Shown: piece by piece, positions 32,162 through 40,673 of the stretch
How positions within the stretch are numbered: the first letter of the stretch is position 1
Layout: every line of letters begins with the position of its first letter
From: an uncultured Lachnospiraceae bacterium
GTDB taxonomy: Bacteria > Bacillota > Clostridia > Lachnospirales > Lachnospiraceae
Reading direction: 5' to 3'
Length of the DNA: 54,325 nucleotides
NCBI GenBank assembly: GCA_910585205.1
Contig: CAJUCC010000091.1
Span: 1 to 54,325 of the forward strand
The notes under the pieces: model-generated
Seen by the model: only the letters and a program-made list of their open reading frames with translations
Told to the model about the DNA's origin: nothing
Database searches by the model: none
Made by a program: the position numbers and the translations under genes

Positions 32162-35032
32162 CTATTCTTGCGAAATCCCCCGCATGGTAAACGTAAATGT
32201 CATCGGCCCGGACACGTCCAGTAAAAATGCATCCGGCGTTCTGGCGCCCCACGAATCGTCCCCCGCCACTCCCATCTGGCCGAGCGCGGCACGGATTACG
32301 GTATAGTGTACCGGCGGCAGCTCATACGGGTGTCCGGCCGCTTCCAGTTCCTGCGGCAGATACGGCAGCGCGGAAAAGTGCATATTGTCCCCGGTAAAAA
32401 GCAGGCCGCTTCCTTTCGCATCCGTGATTTTCGCATACCGGACGCCTGTCTTATTACCGCATTCCTGCGGTACCAGGTAACGCGCCATATTGTCCCTGAC
32501 CATACACCGATAAACGCCCGGTTTCACGCCCTGCATCCGGTCGGCATAGCTCTCTCCCGGCCCCATGCCATACCAGCACATTCTGTCATAATCCGCACGC
32601 ATTCGTAACAATACGCCGAACTCCGGCATATCTCCGAGCTCTTTTACCGGATCATAGGAAAGCGTTGTCCGTATGGTTCCGTCCGCGAAAACTTCATACG
32701 CCAGCTCACATCGGCTGGCAGGTACGGTGGGCATATGATAAGAATACGCAATCTTCACGGAGGACGACGTTTCCTCCACAATGCCGTTTTTTGCCTCCGG
32801 CCGCTCTCCCGCCCCGTCCTCATAAATCCGGTGAAACGTGTTGTATTCACTGGCAATCTTCCACTGCGCATACCGCTGCGGCATCAGATTTCCCCTGTCA
32901 TTGCTTGTGGGCGCACGGAAAAAGTTTGGTCTGGGCACGGAAGCGATCATCTCCCGGCCGTCATACACATACGAAACCAATCCGCCCTGCAATGCGGAAA
33001 ACAGCGCGGAAAACCGCGTTCCCCTGACACCCAGATTCACCGCTCCGCGGACTATCTCCGGCCGCCCCTCAGGCATGGACGCACAGCCCGCCATCCGTTG
33101 ATACAGGAACAGTTTTTCTGACAAATCCCGCTGCGTCTGTGTGAACATACAGGTTCCGTATGCCACCTCATGTCCCCGCTTTGCCCACAATGTATCGCTT
33201 TTTAAATGAAACGAGACGATAACGGCATATTCCTGCCCTTCCTCCAAAGCAGGAATCGTCAGCGGAATTGTCTCCTCCGACATCGGCGGAACCGAAACCG
33301 GCAATGCCGTTTCCATAAAATGCCGGCCGTTTTTTCGGATCTCCATTTTACAGTCAAACCGATCCGTCCCCAGAAAGAGATTCCGGTTCCGAATCCGCAC
33401 GGCCGCGGGCTTTTTTCCGTCTTCCATCTCTATCCTGATATTCTGATAGTTGTACTTGACTGCCGCCATCTTCGGCGTCGGGCTCCTGTCCCCGCCATAG
33501 ACAATGCCGTTGCCGCTGAAATCATAATCCGTCGGCCTGTCATCAAAATCGCCGCCATAAGCTTCATACACTTCTCCATAGCGGTTTCTGCTGACAATGC
33601 ACTGATCGATATAATCCCATAAGAAACCGCCCTGGTACAGCGGTTCCCGCTCCGTCAAATCCGTGTACAGAAACATGCCGCCGCAGGAATTGCCCATGGC
33701 ATGGGCATATTCACAACACAGGAACGGCTTGTCTCTGTGTGTCCGCAAAAAATCTGCGACTGCCGCCGCGGACGGATACATCTGTGACTCAATATCGCTC
33801 GTATCGGAATATCGTCTGTCCTGAAAAATGCCTTCATAGTGCACCGGCCTGTCCGGGTCCAGCCTTCTGAATTCGCGCGCCATTTCACGTATCACACTGC
33901 CGCCGTAAGATTCGTTTCCCAGCGACCAGATCAGAATCGACGGATGATTCTTATCCCGTTCATAGCACGAACGCACCCGGTCCAGCAGCATGGGAAGCCA
34001 TGCCGTCCGGTCGCCCGGCAGCGCCCCGGCGCCGTCTCCGCCTTCCGTCCCGTACGCCCACGTCCCATGCGTCTCCATATTGTTTTCCGCAAGCAGGTAC
34101 AGACCATACACGTCACAGTAATAATACAGCGGCGTATCGTTCGGATAATGGCTCGTGCGTATGGCGTTGATGTTATTTTGCTTCATCGTCACCACATCCT
34201 GCAGCGTTTCTTCCCGTGTCACCGCTCTCCCGTTCCGGGCCGAGAAGTCATGCCGGTTCACACCCTTCAGCTCCAGCCGGCGGCCGTTCAGCAAAAGCAG
34301 ACTGTCTTTGATCGCAATCCGGCGGATGCCCACGGCCTGCGGTATCACTTCGCATACCGCTCCCGCCTCGTTTTTCGCCTCCAGAATCAGATCATACAGA
34401 TACGGCTCCTCCGCACTCCACAGCTCCGGATTCTCCACTTCCAGTACGAGCTGCCCGTCCTGTGCACAGGACGCCTCTCCGATCGGTTTTCCGTCCCTGT
34501 AAAGCTGCGCCTCCACTGCCGCAAAACGCCCCGCTGCGGATACCGTAACGGACGCTTTTTGACAGTCCTCCTGCAGTTTTGTCCGCACGGTGAAATCTTC
34601 CACCCAGGCCTGCGGCCTCGTATACAGAAACACATCGCGGTAAATCCCCGAAAACCGAAAGAAATCCTGATCTTCGCACCAGCTCCCGGAAGTCCACTTT
34701 ATAACGGTGACGGCCAGTTTATTCACGCCGTCCCACGGATACTGGATATTGACATACTGCGGCCTGTCATACCCCTGAAGCTGGATGTGGCCCGGCACCC
34801 GGACCTCCGCCCAGCCGCTGCAGTCCGTCTCGTCCGCCTCATAACCGGCAGGAATTTCCGAGAGATTTTCCGCATACGCCATCTTCCATGAGCCGTTCAA
34901 AGACGCATACAGTGTCCGTCTGTCCCGACGCATATCTTCCCGGCTCTCATAGGCGGTAAAGTCCGCATGCGCAGGCAGACAATTCTCCTTAAAAAATGTC
35001 GGATCTTTTATTTTCCGAACCGGAAAACGCAT
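32162..35032 (-). CDS. Beta-galactosidase, glycoside hydrolase family 2
   Basis: Cytoplasmic retaining enzyme that splits beta-galactosides such as lactose. From ATG 35032 (SD AGGAGGGAATGCT) it is 956 residues, LacZ-like in size. The jelly-roll front has WAEVRVPGHIQLQGYDRPQY. In the catalytic barrel, RTSHYPNDTPLYYYCDVYGL leads to the acid/base Glu in WSLGNESYGG and the nucleophile Glu in CCEYAHAMGNS. The C-terminal lobe (Bgal small-chain type) includes YGMGPGESYADR. No signal peptide. A longer frame starting at 35092 overlaps the diguanylate cyclase and lacks SD. Third gene of the operon behind a binding protein and a GGDEF protein, suggesting these sense the same sugar. Confidence 0.94.
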   Translation of the reverse strand: MRFPVRKIKDPTFFKENCLPAHADFTAYESREDMRRDRRTLYASLNGSWKMAYAENLSEIPAGYEADETDCSGWAEVRVPGHIQLQGYDRPQYVNIQYPWDGVNKLAVTVIKWTSGSWCEDQDFFRFSGIYRDVFLYTRPQAWVEDFTVRTKLQEDCQKASVTVSAAGRFAAVEAQLYRDGKPIGEASCAQDGQLVLEVENPELWSAEEPYLYDLILEAKNEAGAVCEVIPQAVGIRRIAIKDSLLLLNGRRLELKGVNRHDFSARNGRAVTREETLQDVVTMKQNNINAIRTSHYPNDTPLYYYCDVYGLYLLAENNMETHGTWAYGTEGGDGAGALPGDRTAWLPMLLDRVRSCYERDKNHPSILIWSLGNESYGGSVIREMAREFRRLDPDRPVHYEGIFQDRRYSDTSDIESQMYPSAAAVADFLRTHRDKPFLCCEYAHAMGNSCGGMFLYTDLTEREPLYQGGFLWDYIDQCIVSRNRYGEVYEAYGGDFDDRPTDYDFSGNGIVYGGDRSPTPKMAAVKYNYQNIRIEMEDGKKPAAVRIRNRNLFLGTDRFDCKMEIRKNGRHFMETALPVSVPPMSEETIPLTIPALEEGQEYAVIVSFHLKSDTLWAKRGHEVAYGTCMFTQTQRDLSEKLFLYQRMAGCASMPEGRPEIVRGAVNLGVRGTRFSALFSALQGGLVSYVYDGREMIASVPRPNFFRAPTSNDRGNLMPQRYAQWKIASEYNTFHRIYEDGAGERPEAKNGIVEETSSSVKIAYSYHMPTVPASRCELAYEVFADGTIRTTLSYDPVKELGDMPEFGVLLRMRADYDRMCWYGMGPGESYADRMQGVKPGVYRCMVRDNMARYLVPQECGNKTGVRYAKITDAKGSGLLFTGDNMHFSALPYLPQELEAAGHPYELPPVHYTVIRAALGQMGVAGDDSWGARTPDAFLLDVSGPMTFTFTMRGISQE

Positions 35033-35088
35033 AGCATTCCCTCCTGCATAAAAACCCGGCGCCGTATCCGGGAAAAGGCAGCATGACG

Positions 35089-37089
35089 TCACCGCAAATC
35101 AATCTGCCGTGCCTGTCCCTCCCCGGTATAAACGGCAACACTGTTTTTACAGCTCTTTTTAATAAAATACATGGCCGCATCCGCGCACTTGAGCAGTTTT
35201 TCTATCGTATCCGTCTCTTCGCCTTCATACGCAAATCCGATGGAAGCCCGAACCGCAAATACCGCTCCGTCAGGCAGACAGATCGTGCGTTCGTCCCGAT
35301 ACAGGCTGACCACAGCTTCCCGCACGGCCTCTTTTGTATCGAAACCGGCCAGAAACATCGCAAATTCGTCCCCGGAAATCCTTGCCGCAATCGCTTCCAC
35401 ACCCGCCGTTTTCTGCAGTATCTCCGCACAGTCCCGCATACGGGCAGCCATTGTTCTGATATAGGCATCTCCCATCTCATGCCCATAGTGATCGTTTACA
35501 TATTTCAGATTGTCCAGATCACAAAACACCACCGCGTTACACTTGCCCCGGTGTTTTTCCAGCAATTCGCTGCCGTGCGCTTTCATATAGGAAGCATTGT
35601 GCAGCTTTGTCAGAAAATCATGCTCTGACGCAAACCGCAGCTGACTGATCTTTTTATATTCGGCCGTCTTGTCGATGACAACACCGAAAATGCCCCTCTC
35701 CTCCTGCCTTGTCTTAAAGGAGACACAATGCATTTCGCCGTTATCGTCCGCAAACACATATGCACCCAGTTCCGGAAAGGGCGTCAGCCCGGCGCGCACG
35801 TTGTTCCATACCGCCTCCGTGATTTCCTCTTTTTCCGTAACACAGGATGCGGGGAGGCAGAGTATCGTCTTCAGCGAATGCGTGATATGCGTCATTCCCG
35901 TGTCCCGATGATAGGAAAAGCTCCCCAGATTCTGTTCCACTTCCTCCATCGCAAAGTGAAACCGCAAATAGCTCTCTTCCAGCCGTTTCGTCATGTCATG
36001 CAGCGCGTGACAGATACTGTTGATCTCCACCGCCCGGCTCTCCTGAAACCGTATCATTCTGCCTTCCTGACTGCGAATATCCTGCAGCAGGTTTTTAAGC
36101 GGCTTTAAGATCAGATCGGTCGAACGCCAGCAGGCTACGAAGCATATGGCGATCGAAAAGAGATAAGCGATTATAATCTTGTCGAGCAGCTCACGCACCG
36201 GCGCCTCCACCACGTCCTTTCGGCTTAAAACGCCGACGTAAAGGCCGGTGCCCTCCTGAAACATTCCGTAAATCTTAATGCGTTCCCGGTAGCCGGTATA
36301 TTCCTGATCCCCCTGCTCCCAGGCGATCACTTCCCTTCCGCTCTCTTCGCTGTCTGTAACCGTAACCCGGCTGTCCTCCCATTCCTTTTCTCCCGAATAA
36401 AATTCTCCTTCGCTGCCGCCGATCCAGAACTGCATGCCGTCCCCGCCGCTGTCTTCCTCGAGCAGCGAGCGCAGTTCTTCCTCTCTGACCTGCAGAAAAA
36501 CCATATGGTTGCGGTTTTCCGCATACACCATAAAATAAAAAGCATTTTTTTCCCTGTCGTAGAACCATCTGTCCACACCGGTCTGCAGGGCGGTAAATGC
36601 TTTTACTTTTTCATAATCACCGCCGTCAAAATTTTTCTTCCAGCGGTTAGACATGGCGCCGCCCGTCTCCGCCTGCGAAGTTCCGATCAGACAGTTAATG
36701 TCGGACGCCGTTGCCGAATATTCCTGCGGCTCCGAATCGATAAAATATATCCCTTCTCTGTTATACACGTCCAGAAACACGACGGCTGACAGATAGTCTG
36801 TCCTGTTGAGTGTATCAATCAACTGTGTATGAATATCCGATATGGGAGCATTCCTCTGGATCTGACGTTTCAGACGCATGCCCTCCAGATAAATATGATT
36901 CATTACGCCGGAAATCACATTGTTTTTATCCTGAAGGCGCATGCGCATCGTATGATAAGGCTGGTCCGAAAGTGTGGAAAATCCACCCAGCGAAAAGAGA
37001 ATCACGCCAAAAAACAAACTCTGCGTCAATACTGCGATCAATACCGCTCTGATAATTCGATTTCGTAACAGGTAATCTTTCTTTTTCAT
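35089..37089 (-). CDS. Membrane diguanylate cyclase-like protein (SGDEF variant)
   Basis: A 666-residue sensor. TM1 (about 10-32), an extracellular domain of about 265 residues, TM2 (about 298-320), a HAMP-like linker, a PAS-like stretch (about 370-490) and a GGDEF domain from about 505. The cyclase signature is S572-G-D-E-F rather than GGDEF; the metal-binding CDLDNLK is intact. No inhibitory RxxD site is seen at the usual place. GGDEF enzymes make c-di-GMP; a first Gly-to-Ser change is tolerated in some active enzymes, but activity here is unproved. Its start lies 4 bp after the stop of a sugar-type binding protein gene, and beta-galactosidase follows after 56 bp, so the binding protein may present its ligand to the outer domain. 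Confidence 0.88.
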   Translation of the reverse strand: MKKKDYLLRNRIIRAVLIAVLTQSLFFGVILFSLGGFSTLSDQPYHTMRMRLQDKNNVISGVMNHIYLEGMRLKRQIQRNAPISDIHTQLIDTLNRTDYLSAVVFLDVYNREGIYFIDSEPQEYSATASDINCLIGTSQAETGGAMSNRWKKNFDGGDYEKVKAFTALQTGVDRWFYDREKNAFYFMVYAENRNHMVFLQVREEELRSLLEEDSGGDGMQFWIGGSEGEFYSGEKEWEDSRVTVTDSEESGREVIAWEQGDQEYTGYRERIKIYGMFQEGTGLYVGVLSRKDVVEAPVRELLDKIIIAYLFSIAICFVACWRSTDLILKPLKNLLQDIRSQEGRMIRFQESRAVEINSICHALHDMTKRLEESYLRFHFAMEEVEQNLGSFSYHRDTGMTHITHSLKTILCLPASCVTEKEEITEAVWNNVRAGLTPFPELGAYVFADDNGEMHCVSFKTRQEERGIFGVVIDKTAEYKKISQLRFASEHDFLTKLHNASYMKAHGSELLEKHRGKCNAVVFCDLDNLKYVNDHYGHEMGDAYIRTMAARMRDCAEILQKTAGVEAIAARISGDEFAMFLAGFDTKEAVREAVVSLYRDERTICLPDGAVFAVRASIGFAYEGEETDTIEKLLKCADAAMYFIKKSCKNSVAVYTGEGQARQIDLR

Positions 37090-37093
37090 TTGC

Positions 37094-38548
37094 TCAGTTC
37101 AGACCAAACAGATCGGTGATCTGTCCGTAAAAAGCCTCTGCCTTCTCATCATACTGCATTGCCGCTTCCGCCTCCTCTGCCGTCATGCCGTCACGCAGAT
37201 AAGACTGGTATTCCTTTCTGCCCTCCGCCAGACAGAGTTTGAAATAATCTTCCAGGTTCATGCGGACCTCATAAGCGCCCTCAAAGTCAAAGCCCCGCAC
37301 CATCCGATAATCCCGCACCTGTTCGACACCGATGGTAACGGCTTTTCTGACATTCTCGTCCTCGATCAGATCCCAGTTTCCTGCTTCCACACCGGTCTTG
37401 CTGGCAGGCATATAAGACAGCATCGATGCATACACGACGCCTTTATCTTCCGAAATCCATTTGATGAAATCGGCAATCGCCCTATTTTTCTCCTCACCGC
37501 CATCCAGCGCCGCAATGCCTGCGCCCTGCTGAATTACGGTCTTTTCGCCGCCCCGGAAATAGGGATACGGGTAAATGCCCATTGTGATCTCCATCTCGCT
37601 CCCGTCTTCCCGGTAAACCGTTTGGGGGAAATACGCCACGCTCGCAAGGCTGCCCACATAACCGTACAGCGTATCCTGCCGCAAATCGTCGGAACGGTAT
37701 TTTGCACTGCCTCCGTAATATCCCTTTGTATAGGGAATATAATAATTCAGGAACAACGCTTTGACATGCGCTTTGTCCAGATGAAAGGTCACACTTCCGT
37801 CATCCGCCGTCTCGTAGATAGGAGAGCCGAGCGCATTACTCTGTACAATAAAATAATTGGAAAAATTGTCGATCCCGATCAGCGCCTTTCCGTCACCGGG
37901 CTGCGATGTCTTCTCGTCCGTCCAGTGATAAAAGGCTTCCGCCATCTCCGCCATCGATTCCCACGTCTGCAGATCGGCGGCGGAATACGCTTCGTTCTCC
38001 CGGAAAAAGGCGTCCAGAACGGTCTGATTCATAAACAAAAGCTCGGTTGACTTGGAAGCCGGCATAATATACAGCGCGTCGCCGAATTCTCCTTCCGCCA
38101 GAAAGTCCGCATAATAACCGTCCAGATCTTCTGTCGTATAACAGGTGCGGAAATCCAGCAGCGCGTCCTCCGAAACGGCACGGATCTCCTGCAGCATATC
38201 CCGGTATGCGAGGAACATATCCGGCCGTTCCATCTCCCCGCCGGATCCCTGCACGACCGACTCCACCTTGGTCGTAATATCTTCAATGGAACCCAGACTT
38301 ACGGCTTCCACGGTAATCTGCCGTTCCTTTCCCACCGTATCGTTATATTCGGCAACAATCTCATCCAGCGCATCCTTCTGCGCATCATTGTAATAATGCC
38401 AGAATGTGAGCGTTACCGGTCCGGCAGCCTGTTCCGTCTCCGTCTCCTTTCCGCAGCCTGTCAGAAACAGGCCCGTTATCAGACTGACTGCCATGCAAAA
38501 CCGGAGCATTCTGCCGCCTGCCCCGTACCGTCTTTTGTTCTGATTCAT
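37094..38548 (-). CDS. Extracellular solute-binding lipoprotein (ABC family 1, sugar type) without permease genes
   Basis: Lipid-anchored periplasm-side binding protein of 484 residues from ATG 38548. The lipobox ends L-T-G-C32. The fold signs are FWHYYNDAQKDALDEIVAEY near the front, then AEGEFGDALYIMPASKSTELLF, and FPQTVYREDGSEMEITMGIYPY later, all typical of carbohydrate-type family 1 proteins. No permease or ATPase gene is nearby; instead a membrane GGDEF protein begins 4 bp downstream and beta-galactosidase follows. The natural reading is a ligand-presenting protein for the sensor, although use with distant permeases is possible. An upstream frame start (38614) lacks family support. Confidence 0.9.
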   Translation of the reverse strand: MNQNKRRYGAGGRMLRFCMAVSLITGLFLTGCGKETETEQAAGPVTLTFWHYYNDAQKDALDEIVAEYNDTVGKERQITVEAVSLGSIEDITTKVESVVQGSGGEMERPDMFLAYRDMLQEIRAVSEDALLDFRTCYTTEDLDGYYADFLAEGEFGDALYIMPASKSTELLFMNQTVLDAFFRENEAYSAADLQTWESMAEMAEAFYHWTDEKTSQPGDGKALIGIDNFSNYFIVQSNALGSPIYETADDGSVTFHLDKAHVKALFLNYYIPYTKGYYGGSAKYRSDDLRQDTLYGYVGSLASVAYFPQTVYREDGSEMEITMGIYPYPYFRGGEKTVIQQGAGIAALDGGEEKNRAIADFIKWISEDKGVVYASMLSYMPASKTGVEAGNWDLIEDENVRKAVTIGVEQVRDYRMVRGFDFEGAYEVRMNLEDYFKLCLAEGRKEYQSYLRDGMTAEEAEAAMQYDEKAEAFYGQITDLFGLN

Positions 38549-38633
38549 CTTATCCCGCTTTCCTCTATCCGGTCTTCCGCCGGCAAAACCGACAGCCATC
38601 GGTTGTTTTTCCACATAATAAACTTACTCTTTC

Positions 38634-38662
38634 AGTTTATCACGAATCGTTTCCGGTAACAA
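38634..38662 (-). promoter_or_regulatory. Promoter of the binding protein-GGDEF-galactosidase operon
   Basis: Minus-strand TTGTTA (38657-38662), 17-bp spacer, TAAACT (38634-38639), about 85 bp before the start. The rest of 38663-39013 is very AT-rich with no RNA or gene I can support, and marks the edge of an AT-rich island. Confidence 0.6.
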
Positions 38663-39013
38663 GAGTTTTACGCGTGTTATCCCGACATACACATGTATAG
38701 AGATCCTGTGAATGTCTGACAGATTGTGCCCCACAATCAATGTAAAAACCATACAAAAATCTTTTTAAATTTTTGTACGATTTTATGTGTCAAAATTTGC
38801 GACTATGTATAGAAATTTTAAATTTTTAGATATATAATACATATAAATACAATAGTTATCAATTTTCTACATAATTTTTGCACAAAATAATCAGATCCAG
38901 TATTTTGTAATTATTTCTTGCGAATTATATGAATTGTTAATATTTCAAAAGAATGTTAGATTTATATTGTCTCTGAAAATATATCTTGATTTTTTCATGT
39001 AATAGGGTATAGA

Positions 39014-40174
39014 ATGGGTAGAAGTGTGAATTTAACCGTACAAAAATACATCCAAGTCAAAATAGAAAGCATACAAATGAATACAATCAAATTAATTTAT
39101 AATAAGATAAAAGATAATGCTATATTTATTGAAATTGCACTGTTTATTATTGCAGTATTTTGGGGGTTTATATCTGGATTGTTTGGCTTACCAGATATGG
39201 TTTCAGCAACAAATGAATTATTGAATGAGCATATTGATGATTATAATTCAGAAAAAGCAAGAATTGAATCAAGAATTGACAATTTATATCTTTTAAACAA
39301 AACAGAAGAAATTTTGACACACGTGCTTTATCCTACGGCAGAAAGCTATATGCAAAATAGCAATGAAGAATTTCAAAACATGTCTCTATTCAGCCAAAAT
39401 TCTACTTTTATAGATGAAACAGGCAATGAATGTAATCTTTCAAACTATCTGGGTGATTCCATATTAATTCCATATAAAGAAAACGATCAGGAAATATTTT
39501 TTCTTGGACAAATTGATTCAGATTATCAATGGGATGGCAATTGTTTGATTAATGTTTATAAAGACAACCAATTGGTTATCGCAACTTCTGCACAATATAA
39601 TAATGGGATACGGGAAAGTTATACTCAAATTTTCTTTGACGATGGGGAATGGGTTTACACAGACCGAGAACGCAAACTGGATAAAACCAATAAAGCTTAT
39701 AATAGTGGAGATACTTGGAGATATACATGTATAAACAACTATATCCAAAAAATTTCATTTGACTCCCCATCTGAAAATGATATGATAACGCCCTCTACTT
39801 TCAGACAGGAGTTTTGTGAATCTCTCATAAGCCGTTATCATGGAAATGTCGTTGACGGAAAATATAACGATACTACAGGGGATGCATACTTAATAAAATT
39901 TCTTAGTGACGGCACCGTAAAAACATTGTATCATGGTAATTTCAAAAACGGCGATTTTGACGATGAAACAGGACATGCATGGTATATTACCAGAGATAAA
40001 GAAAAAAATACCAATTACATGTATTACATGGGAGAATTCAGACAGGGAAAGACTTTAAATGATGGAAATTCATATTTTGAAAACCCCATTACCAGAGCAA
40101 CCTTTAACCGCCTTACAAGTAATAACATATATGATTGTTACATGAATTGGGCAGAACAGTATATCGGTGATTAA
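39014..40174 (+). CDS. Orphan TM-anchored protein with MORN-like repeats, AT-rich
   Basis: A 386-residue protein of strikingly low GC compared with all neighbours. One TM helix (about 36-58, IEIALFIIAVFWGFISGLFG) is followed by a coiled coil (about 68-95) and a soluble region. Near 272-345 there are three repeats of the GxxxDGxYxDxTGxAYLIKF / YHGNFKNGDFDDETGHAWYI / YMGEFRQGKTLNDGNSYF kind, close to MORN or toxin-immunity-like beta-hairpins. No enzyme motif is seen. SD is a weak AGGG. The base composition and its place beside an insertion-sequence remnant suggest horizontal acquisition. I do not recognise the family. Confidence 0.7.
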   Translation: MGRSVNLTVQKYIQVKIESIQMNTIKLIYNKIKDNAIFIEIALFIIAVFWGFISGLFGLPDMVSATNELLNEHIDDYNSEKARIESRIDNLYLLNKTEEILTHVLYPTAESYMQNSNEEFQNMSLFSQNSTFIDETGNECNLSNYLGDSILIPYKENDQEIFFLGQIDSDYQWDGNCLINVYKDNQLVIATSAQYNNGIRESYTQIFFDDGEWVYTDRERKLDKTNKAYNSGDTWRYTCINNYIQKISFDSPSENDMITPSTFRQEFCESLISRYHGNVVDGKYNDTTGDAYLIKFLSDGTVKTLYHGNFKNGDFDDETGHAWYITRDKEKNTNYMYYMGEFRQGKTLNDGNSYFENPITRATFNRLTSNNIYDCYMNWAEQYIGD

Positions 40175-40241
40175 TTTTATTTATATTCAGGTTTTATACA
40201 GATAAAGAGACGAGACTGCGAAAGTGCCTTAAAGATTGTGT

Positions 40242-40287
40242 AAACCTCTAAACTGATGTAAGATAAAATTACTCAGTTTGGAGGTTT
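40242..40287 (+). repeat. Large inverted repeat next to the insertion-sequence end
   Basis: AAACCTCTAAACTGA (40242-40256) and TCAGTTTGGAGGTTT (40273-40287) pair over 15 positions with one central T-G mismatch. Such a hairpin can shield an element's transposase start from read-through. Confidence 0.7.
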
Positions 40288-40474
40288 ATTTGATGGTAAG
40301 AAAAAAGGATTCCCCATAAAAGACAGCTCCTGGGCAGATGTGAATTCCATTATGCACGGCATGATGTCTATTATTCTGGTAGGCGCTCTGGGGCAGGAAA
40401 TGGACGGGCACCGCTGGGACTTGGGCCAGATCCATTCCCAGATGGAGATTTATTTTGAAGAACACTTGTCGTAA
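40262..40474 (+). pseudogene. Fragment of an unidentified protein gene
   Basis: A 70-codon open stretch without a convincing start or SD, with a normal stop, GC content like coding DNA and protein-like sequence (KDSSWADVNSIMHGMMSIIL, then HRWDLGQIHSQMEIYFEEHL). It looks like the C-terminal end of a helical protein, possibly a TetR-type regulator, but I cannot confirm that. It lies inside the insertion-sequence remnant. Confidence 0.45.
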
Positions 40475-40551
40475 TTATAATCTGAAAAGGGCTGTTACAG
40501 GTAGTGCTGCTTGATATGTTCGAAATCTGCATTATAATACAGACAACGGGA

Positions 40552-40573
40552 CAAAGCCCGAAAAACGGCTTTG
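40552..40573 (+). terminator. Hairpin inside the insertion-sequence remnant
   Basis: CAAAGCC (40552-40558) pairs with GGCTTTG (40567-40573) around an A-rich loop. There is no T run, so termination is doubtful. Confidence 0.3.
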
Positions 40574-40673
40574 CCCCTTAGAAACTAATGACATATCTTT
40601 TATCAGCTTATGATTTTTACACAAACTTTGAAACGGTCTCAAAACTGATTATCTCGTTTCAAAATCCCCGCAT

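Larger units (their letters stand above)
40212..40640 (+). mobile_element. Insertion-sequence remnant (IS256-like ends, no transposase)
   Basis: Imperfect inverted ends: left 40212-40244 begins GAGACTGCG and ends TTGTGTAAA; right 40616-40640 reads, on the opposite strand, GAGACCG...CAAAGTTTGTGTAAA. Next to the left end is a long hairpin, and an ATG-GTA-AGA-AAA-AAG start as in a transposase stops after eight codons. The transposase body is gone. No target duplication could be found. Family naming is tentative. Confidence 0.55.

Noticed and set aside
31977..32252. A 91-codon minus-strand frame over the tRNA-Pro region
   Set aside because: It is the antisense of the tRNA (typical GVTRFELAASASLRRRSNQT artefact) and has no SD.
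40204..40650. Target-site duplication flanking the insertion-sequence remnant
   Set aside because: Bases next to the two ends do not match, so no duplication can be claimed.
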